A DNA stretch of 11,491 bases, from assembly GCA_905214175.1 (NCBI GenBank), contig CAJMLD010000033.1, positions 1-11,491 on the forward strand, written 5' to 3'. Under the pieces are notes generated by a model. The model did no database searches. It saw only the letters and a list, made by a program, of their open reading frames with translations, and was not told where the DNA came from. Origin of the DNA: an uncultured bacterium. GTDB taxonomy: Bacteria; Actinomycetota; Coriobacteriia; Coriobacteriales; Atopobiaceae. Of the stretch, positions 5,959 to 11,491 are shown one piece after another (the stretch's first letter is position 1; every line of letters begins with the position of its first letter). A program made the position numbers and the translations under genes.

Positions 5959-7929
5959 ATGGCTCTGGACTATGCTCAAGCGGCGCGTGAGGTGCTGGAG
6001 GCGATTGGCGGCTCGAGCAACATCGTCTCGGCGGCGCACTGTGCAACCCGCCTGCGCCTGGTCATCGCGGACGACAGCAAGATCGACAAGGCCAAGCTCG
6101 ACGACGTCGTTGGCGCCAAGGGCAACTTCCAGGCCTCGGGCCAGCTCCAGGTGATCTTTGGAACCGGCACCGTCGACAAGGTCTTCGACGAGTTCATCAA
6201 GCAGGCCGGCATCACCGCAGCGTCCAAGGCAGAGGCCAAGGAGGCTGCCGCCAACCAGGGCAACGCGTTCCAGCGTGCCATCAAGGTCCTCTCGGACGTC
6301 TTTGTGCCCATCATCCCCGCCATCGTGGCATCCGGTATGCTCATGGGCATCATGGGGGCGCTTTCCTACATGGGCACCCCCGTTGCGGACGGCGGTGCCG
6401 GGTTCTTCTCGCTTGACCAGACATCCGTGTGGTGGCGCATCGCAGCGCTGATCAACGCCTGCGCCCTCGCCAACCTCCAGATCCTCCTGGGCTTCTCCGC
6501 CGCGACGGTCTTTGGAGGCAACCCCTACCTTGGCGCCTCCCTCGGTGCGCTGCTCATCAGCTCCGACTTCATCAACGCCTACAGCGCCAGCACCGCCATC
6601 GCCGACGGCACCATGATCACCCTCGACGTGATTCCCGGCCTCTATAGCATCGACTGGGTGGGCTACCAGGGCCACGTCATCCCCATCCTGGTGGGCGTGT
6701 GGATCCTCTGCTTCTTCGAGAAGCGCCTCCACAAGGTGGTCCCCGAGATGTTCGACCTGTTCCTGACGCCTCTGCTGTCCGTCTCGCTGGCCGCCTACAT
6801 CACGATTCTCTTCGTTGGCCCCATCTTCGTCTGGCTTGAGAACAACATCCTCGGCCTGCTCATGTTCCTCCTCCAGGTGCCTCTGGGCATTGGCTACATC
6901 ATCATCGGCCTAATCTACTCGCCCTCCGTCGTGACCGGCCTGCACCAGATGTACACCGCCATCGACGTATCGATGCTCGCGCAGTACGGCGTCACCTACT
7001 GGCTGCCCATCGCCAGCTCGGCCAACATCGCCCAGGGCGGCGCCTGCCTGGCCGTTGCCCTCAAGACGCGCTCCGAGAAGACCAAGTCGCTCGCCGTTCC
7101 CGCCGGCATCTCCTGCCTCCTGGGCATCACCGAGCCCGCAATCTTTGGCGTGAACCTTCCCAACATGAAGCCCTTCGTGGCCGGCATGATTGGCTCCGCC
7201 TGCGGCGCCCTCTGCTGCTTCATCTTCAACCTGGCCGCATCCGGCACTGGTGTCACGGGCATCTTTGGCATCCTGCTCTGCATCGCCCAGCCCATCCAGT
7301 ACATCATCATGTTCGCCGTCGCCTTTGGTGTTGCCTTTGGCATCTCCTCAGCGCTGTACCGCGATAAGGAAGACGCCTCCAAGGCCGAGAAGGCCGTCGC
7401 CGAGACCGCAGCCGTCGCCGACGAGGCGCGCGCCCTCCAAGCAGAGGAGAGCGGCGCCGCTACCGTCGAGGCTCCCAAGGCCGAGACCATCGGTGCCCCC
7501 GCCACCGGCACAGCCATCGCGCTGACAGACGTCTCCGACCCCGTCTTCGCGTCTCTCGTCATGGGCAAGGGCATCGCGGTGGAGCCCAAGGACGGGAAGA
7601 TCGTCTCGCCCGTTGATGGCACGGTGACCGTAGTGGCCGAGACCGGACATGCCCTTGGCCTGCTCTCCGATGCCGGCGCCGAGATCCTCATCCACATTGG
7701 CATCGATACCGTGGAGCTTAAGGGTGAGCCCTTCACGCCCTTTGCCAAGGTAGGCGACCACGTCAAGCGCGGCGACGTCCTCATGGAGGCCGACCTTGGC
7801 ACCATCAAGGAGGCCGGCAAGGCAGCCACCACGATGCTCGTGATCACCAACACCGACGCATACGCCGCAGTGGACCAGCTTGCAACCGGCGAGGTCAAGG
7901 CCGGTGACGCAGCACTTGCCACGCGCTAG
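5959..7929 (+). CDS. scrA: Sucrose-type PTS permease, fused EIIB-EIIC-EIIA
   Basis: This 656-residue membrane protein imports a sugar, here most likely sucrose, and phosphorylates it. EIIB (about 1-85) carries the phospho-cysteine Cys28 in AAHCATRLRL. EIIC (about 100-460) is hydrophobic with many membrane segments and the GITEPAIFGV motif at 389. A linker rich in Ala, Glu and Lys (about 465-525) leads to a Crr/IIA-Glc-type EIIA, with His564 (ETGHALGL) and the phospho-acceptor His579 (ILIHIGIDTVELKG). The 15-residue gap equals that of E. coli His75/His90. The chosen ATG at 5959 has AAGGGAG 5 bases upstream; ATG 5941 and GTG 5932 are less supported. The fused EIIA means only HPr and EI are needed from elsewhere. 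Specificity is inferred from the LacI regulator before it and the GH32 hydrolase after it; a trehalose- or beta-glucoside-type EIIBCA is less likely. Confidence 0.92.
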   Translation: MALDYAQAAREVLEAIGGSSNIVSAAHCATRLRLVIADDSKIDKAKLDDVVGAKGNFQASGQLQVIFGTGTVDKVFDEFIKQAGITAASKAEAKEAAANQGNAFQRAIKVLSDVFVPIIPAIVASGMLMGIMGALSYMGTPVADGGAGFFSLDQTSVWWRIAALINACALANLQILLGFSAATVFGGNPYLGASLGALLISSDFINAYSASTAIADGTMITLDVIPGLYSIDWVGYQGHVIPILVGVWILCFFEKRLHKVVPEMFDLFLTPLLSVSLAAYITILFVGPIFVWLENNILGLLMFLLQVPLGIGYIIIGLIYSPSVVTGLHQMYTAIDVSMLAQYGVTYWLPIASSANIAQGGACLAVALKTRSEKTKSLAVPAGISCLLGITEPAIFGVNLPNMKPFVAGMIGSACGALCCFIFNLAASGTGVTGIFGILLCIAQPIQYIIMFAVAFGVAFGISSALYRDKEDASKAEKAVAETAAVADEARALQAEESGAATVEAPKAETIGAPATGTAIALTDVSDPVFASLVMGKGIAVEPKDGKIVSPVDGTVTVVAETGHALGLLSDAGAEILIHIGIDTVELKGEPFTPFAKVGDHVKRGDVLMEADLGTIKEAGKAATTMLVITNTDAYAAVDQLATGEVKAGDAALATR

Positions 7930-7950
7930 GCACAGCTAGCATGCCCATGC

Positions 7951-7975
7951 GGGCGGTCGCCTCCGGCGGTCGCCC
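7951..7975 (+). other. Intercistronic hairpin between scrA and scrB
   Basis: GGGCGGTCGCC can pair with GGCGGTCGCCC over 11 pairs (two G-U) around a UCC loop. Part of this is also a direct repeat, GGCGGTCGCC twice. No T-run follows, so it is more likely an mRNA stability or processing element, or a leaky terminator, than a full terminator. It sits in the 84-base gap before scrB, where no operator or strong promoter is visible. Confidence 0.45.
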
Positions 7976-8013
7976 GTCTCGCGTTCAATAAAGGTTCGTC
8001 AGAGAGGAGACCC

Positions 8014-9411
8014 ATGTCCACCACGCACGAGCGCTGGACTCCCCACTTTCACCTGGCACCGCGCCGGGGGTGGCTCAACGACCCCAACGGTCTGTGCCAG
8101 TTTCACGGCACCTACCACGTCTTCTACCAGGCAGCCCCCGACTGGCCAGCCCCCGGCAAGAAGGGCTGGGGCCACTTTGCCAGTCGTGACCTGGTGAACT
8201 GGGAGGATCTGGGGGAGCCCCTCGTGCCCTCCATCCCCGAGGATGCCGATGGCGTGTATTCTGGCTCCGCGCTGGTGGTGGCTGGCGGTGCGCCCAACGG
8301 CGGCGACCTTCTGCACCTCTACTACACCGGCAACGTTAAGTACGAGGGCGACCACATCCACACCGGCCGCGACGCCAACCAGATCATGGTCACAAGCGAG
8401 GATGGCATTTCCCTCTCGGAGAAGGAAATCCTGCTCCGCCCCCAGGACTACCCCTCCGACCTCACGCGCCACGTGCGCGATCCCAAGGTCTGGGAGCAGG
8501 ACGGTCGCTACTACATGGTGCTTGGCGCCCGTCGCTCGGATGACGTGGGAGACGTTCTTCTCTACGAGTCCAGCGATGCCGTGGCGTGGACGTACCGCGG
8601 GCGCATTGAGTCCGCGCACACGTTTGGCTACATGTGGGAATGCCCCAACGTGATCCAGATTGACGGCCACGACTACCTTGTTGTGTGCCCGCAGGGACTG
8701 CCCAGCGAGCCCACGCGCTGGCAGAACCTCTACCAGGCCGGATACTTCCCGCTGCCGCAGGGCGTCCTTGATACCGCGCAGGTGGACGAGACGAGCTTTG
8801 TCGAGCTTGACTGGGGCTTCGACTTCTATGCGCCGCAGGTCTTTGAGGACGAGGAGGGCCGCTGCATCCTCATTGGCTGGATGGGCATGCCAGATGCGGA
8901 GTACACCTCTGCGCCAGACGGGCTCGCTTGGTGCCACTGCCTCACCGTGCCGCGCGAGGTCACGGTTGGCGCGGACGGTCTTCTCCGCCAGTGGCCGGTT
9001 GCCGAAATCGACGGCCTTCACGGCTTTGCTCAGCCCGTGAACCCCGCGGTGGGCGCAATTCTCCCCCACCACCACGCTGACATCGAGCTTCTGGGTATCG
9101 AGGGCGACCTCGAGATGGGGTTGGACGGCCAGCTGGAGCTCTCCTTCTCCGCTGACGAGGGGCTGCTGAGAATGGCGTTTGCGGACGAGAAGGCCGCCGT
9201 TGGACGAACCGAGCGCGTGATGCCGCTCGCAACGCTGCGCGAGCTGCGCGTGCTGGTGGACGGTTCAACCGTCGAGGTCTACGTAAACCACGGCGAGGGG
9301 GTTCTCTCTACCAGGTGGTTCCCCACGGCAGACACGCTGCTGGTCACCTTGCACACCACCTGCGAGAGCGCCCGCTCCTGGGAGATGGGCGGCGAGCCTC
9401 CTCGCGCGTGA
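8014..9411 (+). CDS. scrB: Sucrose-6-phosphate hydrolase, GH32
   Basis: This 465-residue GH32 enzyme lacks a signal peptide, so it is cytoplasmic. It would hydrolyse the sucrose-6-phosphate made by the PTS enzyme to glucose-6-phosphate and fructose. The five-bladed propeller carries the three GH32 catalytic motifs: WLNDPNG with nucleophile Asp23, VRDPKV with Asp156 (transition-state stabiliser), and MWECPNV with acid/base Glu209. A C-terminal beta-sandwich follows (about residues 345-460). Length is normal for ScrB (roughly 470-490). The ATG has GAGAGGAG about 5 bases upstream. It is the last gene of the sucrose module, and its TGA overlaps the first unit of a 15-bp tandem repeat. An extracellular-type fructanase or levanase is unlikely given the missing signal and the PTS neighbour. 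Confidence 0.94.
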   Translation: MSTTHERWTPHFHLAPRRGWLNDPNGLCQFHGTYHVFYQAAPDWPAPGKKGWGHFASRDLVNWEDLGEPLVPSIPEDADGVYSGSALVVAGGAPNGGDLLHLYYTGNVKYEGDHIHTGRDANQIMVTSEDGISLSEKEILLRPQDYPSDLTRHVRDPKVWEQDGRYYMVLGARRSDDVGDVLLYESSDAVAWTYRGRIESAHTFGYMWECPNVIQIDGHDYLVVCPQGLPSEPTRWQNLYQAGYFPLPQGVLDTAQVDETSFVELDWGFDFYAPQVFEDEEGRCILIGWMGMPDAEYTSAPDGLAWCHCLTVPREVTVGADGLLRQWPVAEIDGLHGFAQPVNPAVGAILPHHHADIELLGIEGDLEMGLDGQLELSFSADEGLLRMAFADEKAAVGRTERVMPLATLRELRVLVDGSTVEVYVNHGEGVLSTRWFPTADTLLVTLHTTCESARSWEMGGEPPRA

Positions 9412-9460
9412 CGGCGGCAGGTGCGACGGCGGCAGGTGCGACGGCGGCAGGTGCGACGGC
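9410..9460 (+). repeat. 15-bp tandem repeat over the scrB stop codon
   Basis: GACGGCGGCAGGTGC occurs three times without a mismatch (9410-9424, 9425-9439, 9440-9454), followed by a partial GACGGC (9455-9460) that runs into the 61-bp repeat block. The G of the first unit is the middle base of the scrB TGA. The period is five codons, so unit gain or loss leaves the ScrB protein unchanged. Confidence 0.92.
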
Positions 9461-9656
9461 GCCACAGCGTGGGTTACGTACGAAGTCGCTGCGGAAACGC
9501 GCCCTCCGGCGCCAAAACGGCGCCATAGCAGCGAATTCGTACGCACTTGCTGCGGGAACTGCCCCTGTGGCGCCAAAGCGGCGCCACAGGGGCGACTTCG
9601 TACGCATCTGCTGCCAAAACGGCCCTATGGCGCCAACGGCCGACCCGCAGGGCCCC
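9455..9656 (-). repeat. ~61-bp tandem palindromic repeat, junction copy 2 (inverted)
   Basis: Three units lie in the 259-base gap between the convergent scrB and GH3 genes. CGTACG cores at 9477, 9538 and 9599 are exactly 61 bases apart. Read on the - strand the units carry the same GCAGCAAGTGCGTACGAA and CTGTGGCGCC elements as the copy at 1087-1258. GGCGCC arms flank 5-base loops (AAAAC, AAAGC). Unit 2 contains a perfect 14-bp stem at 9561-9593. No convincing gene is present. Confidence 0.87.
9561..9593. other. Perfect 14-bp hairpin inside the 61-bp repeat
   Basis: GCCCCTGTGGCGCC (9561-9574) pairs perfectly with GGCGCCACAGGGGC (9580-9593) around AAAGC. It is symmetric for both strands and has no T-run, so it may act as a bidirectional block, an mRNA 3'-end stabiliser or a protein-binding palindrome between converging transcripts. 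Confidence 0.75.
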
Positions 9657-9670
9657 CGCAGCGCCTCTCG

Positions 9671-11491
9671 CTATCCTTTCGAATACGTAACCCTCACGGT
9701 CGGCGGGATTCCGTTCATGGCGTTGGAGTTCGCCACCACATAGAGGTATCGATGCACCGACCTGCGCAGGTTGGTGAGGGTAAGAGCGCTTCTCGGATCA
9801 GCAACGGTACCCGTGGCAGCGGTCGCAAGCATGAGGTCCGTCCCGGCCGCAATCCCCTGGTCGTGGTTCATGTAGTAGTCGTCCACGCTATAGTCCGAAA
9901 GCACGACGCCGTCAAAGCCCCACTCGTCACGCAACAGCCCGGTCTGAAGGTCCTCTCGTCCACCGCCCCAGGTGTTCCCCAGAAAGCTGTAGCAGCTCAT
10001 GATCGAGAGGGGCACCTCCACCTTAGACTGGACCTGCTCTCCCGTCGACGCATCCAGCACGGGCACCGCATGCCGCGCAGACGACTTGACCACCATCTCA
10101 AACGGACGCGCGTACATCTCGCGGACGGCCTGCTCGGTGGCCCAGGTGCACAGATGTTCCCTGCGGCTGGTTTCCTGGTCGTACACGCAGAAGTGCTTGA
10201 GCATGTTGACCATCCCACGCGAAGCGCCACCGTCCACCATGGCTCGGGCAAGAGACCCCGTAAGCAGCGGGTCTTCTGAGTAATACTCGTAGTTCCTGCC
10301 CGAGAAGGGCGAGCGGTGCATGTTGATGGCAGGGCTCCACCAACCAAAGATGCCAGACGAGAGGGACTCCTCCCCTACGGCCTCGCCCATACTGCGCAGC
10401 AGGTCAACGTCCCAGGTCTCTGCAACCAGATACTCGCTCGGCCACACGCAGTGCGAGCCGCCGCGCTCCATGCCACCCATCGCCACAGGCGAGTCGTCCC
10501 AGTCGGTGGCCGGCTTGCCAACCGAGTCGATCTTCTCGCCTGCGTTGGTGCATACGAGGGCAACCATATCCCCAGGGTTCAGCTGGTCGAGAAGCATGTC
10601 CCACAGGGGATCGTCAAAATCGCGGCCCCTCAGATCGATGAGCGAGACCCCGTTCTGGGCACCGGTCTGTGGCGCCGTCGCCGTCCCGTCGTCCTCCGCC
10701 TCCGCATCGTACATGGAAAGCGTCACGCCCACCGAGGCTGCGGTCTTGTCCTGTGCGGGCGCCGGGAAGCTCCCCACCATATCTTTGCGGGAGAGAAGCA
10801 CCGGGGCACCATCCGCCCCCAAGGCAGCCAGGCTATCGAAGTACTCGTCCAGGTCCGGAAAGCGAGCGACAACGTCTGCCCCCGTCGCGTCATCGGTCTT
10901 GTAGCGCTTCTCGTCCAGGTCAATCGCGCGCGTCTCGACCACATGGTGGGAATCCGTGCGAAGGGAGACCTGGTACGAGCCGGCAGCAAGCACCCAGCAG
11001 CCATCTGTCGCAGACCAGCTTGCCATCTGACGCACCGGCCAGCTCAACTCGAGCGTCTGGGACTCGCCCGGCGCAAGCTCGCCGGTCTTCGCAAAGGCGA
11101 CAAGTGCCACAGCGCTCTTCTCGACGGCGCCATCCCACGGGGCATCCACGTACACCTCGACAACGTCCCTGCCCGAGAGCTGCCCGGCATTGGTGACGCC
11201 TGCGGTAAGCACGACATTCTCGCCGTCCACACGGCAGTCAAGCAGCGACTGCTCAAAGCGCGTGTACGAGAGACCATAGCCAAAGGGAAAGGTCACAGCG
11301 CTGTCGTAGTCGATTGTCCCCATTGCGGCAGCCGTCTCGAAGTATCGATAGCCAACGTAGATGCCCTCGAGGTACTCCACAAAGCGCGCGCCGTCGCCGG
11401 TCGTTGTGTTGCCGGGGTAGAAGTCGTGAATGTCGGTGTAGCGATGCTCTGCCATGGTGTGTCGGCTTGGGGCGAGGAGCATGTATGGTGC
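9671..11491 (-). CDS. GH3 glycoside hydrolase (beta-glucosidase type), inverted domain order, 5' end missing
   Basis: The gene enters from the right edge in an open frame (the bases before the internal ATG at 11482 still code), so the N-terminus is missing; 606 residues are visible. Numbering is from that ATG. Residues 1-75 are the tail of the GH3 C-terminal domain (GYRYFETA, FPFGYGLSYT). A fibronectin-III-like domain follows (76-190; VTNAG, SGRDVVEVYV, ELAPGES), and only then the catalytic barrel (about 290-600). The barrel has GRNYEYYSEDP (395-405), KHF with YDQET (429 on), and nucleophile Asp530 in VVLSDYSVDDYY. SDY stands where many GH3 enzymes have SDW; SDY/TDY is usual in the permuted group. 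This order, the reverse of common GH3 enzymes, is known from Ruminococcus albus and Butyrivibrio enzymes. The protein ends naturally (NSNAMNG, then TAG). It probably cleaves beta-glucosides; substrate and cell location are unknown. Confidence 0.9.
   Translation of the reverse strand, partial: APYMLLAPSRHTMAEHRYTDIHDFYPGNTTTGDGARFVEYLEGIYVGYRYFETAAAMGTIDYDSAVTFPFGYGLSYTRFEQSLLDCRVDGENVVLTAGVTNAGQLSGRDVVEVYVDAPWDGAVEKSAVALVAFAKTGELAPGESQTLELSWPVRQMASWSATDGCWVLAAGSYQVSLRTDSHHVVETRAIDLDEKRYKTDDATGADVVARFPDLDEYFDSLAALGADGAPVLLSRKDMVGSFPAPAQDKTAASVGVTLSMYDAEAEDDGTATAPQTGAQNGVSLIDLRGRDFDDPLWDMLLDQLNPGDMVALVCTNAGEKIDSVGKPATDWDDSPVAMGGMERGGSHCVWPSEYLVAETWDVDLLRSMGEAVGEESLSSGIFGWWSPAINMHRSPFSGRNYEYYSEDPLLTGSLARAMVDGGASRGMVNMLKHFCVYDQETSRREHLCTWATEQAVREMYARPFEMVVKSSARHAVPVLDASTGEQVQSKVEVPLSIMSCYSFLGNTWGGGREDLQTGLLRDEWGFDGVVLSDYSVDDYYMNHDQGIAAGTDLMLATAATGTVADPRSALTLTNLRRSVHRYLYVVANSNAMNGIPPTVRVTYSKG

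Noticed and set aside
5908..6732. Open frame on the - strand opposite the scrA EIIB/EIIC region (274 codons)
   Set aside because: It is antisense to the well-supported scrA and has low-complexity Asp/Gly/Val/His-rich composition typical of a shadow frame.
7930..8013. A separate promoter or ScrR operator for scrB
   Set aside because: No match to the operator pattern and no convincing -35/-10 pair was found in the 84-base gap, so scrB is best read as co-transcribed with scrA.
7999..9075. Open frame on the - strand opposite scrB (358 codons)
   Set aside because: scrB carries all three GH32 catalytic motifs on the + strand. The antisense frame shows no family features.
9265..9743. Small open frames through the 15-bp and 61-bp repeats, giving peptides such as PPSHL repeats or LWRRFGA segments
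   Set aside because: The repeated peptides are translations of non-coding repeats, differ by frame and strand, and lack ribosome-binding sites. Automated annotation may call them as hypothetical proteins.

Overview
The window is GC-rich, gene-dense chromosomal DNA. Gene content and protein style suggest a Coriobacteriia-type actinobacterium (an Olsenella/Atopobiaceae-like gut or oral saccharolytic anaerobe). This placement is an inference from high GC, GTG starts, fused sugar PTS enzymes and the domain-permuted GH3 enzyme. No rRNA or marker gene in the window confirms it. I see no tRNA, CRISPR array, IS element, phage or defence gene.

Layout, left to right. (1) 1-990, + strand: the 3' end of cysK (O-acetylserine sulfhydrylase) overlaps cysE (serine acetyltransferase) by one base in a TAATG, so the two cysteine-synthesis steps are translationally coupled. 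A strong intrinsic terminator follows at 1030-1068. (2) 1070-1290: a gene-free convergent junction holding a ~61-bp tandem palindromic repeat. (3) 4596-1291, - strand: a three-gene operon read right to left, class II (fuculose-phosphate-type) aldolase, calcineurin-like metallophosphoesterase, GPH/SLC45-like MFS transporter. A duplicated 29-bp hairpin unit sits in the leader of the phosphoesterase. (4) 4751-9411, + strand: a sucrose module of scrR (LacI-family repressor), scrA (sucrose-type PTS EIIBCA) and scrB (GH32 sucrose-6-phosphate hydrolase). (5) 9410-9656: a second gene-free convergent junction with a 15-bp triplicated repeat over the scrB stop codon, then the same ~61-bp repeat family in the opposite orientation. 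(6) 11491-9671, - strand: a GH3 beta-glucosidase-type enzyme with inverted domain order, cut by the window's right edge.

How the genes work together. ScrA would import and phosphorylate sucrose, and ScrB would split sucrose-6-phosphate into glucose-6-phosphate and fructose. ScrR probably represses the module. Three near-identical operator-like sites (TGAGAACGRTWYCAKA) lie in the two promoter regions, two before scrA and one between scrR and the divergent aldolase operon. No fructokinase gene is present here. The purpose of the aldolase-phosphoesterase-transporter operon cannot be read from sequence alone.

I found no clearly new biological system. The most unusual material is non-coding: the 61-bp repeat family at both convergent junctions, the 15-bp repeat on the scrB stop, and the duplicated hairpin leader of the phosphoesterase.
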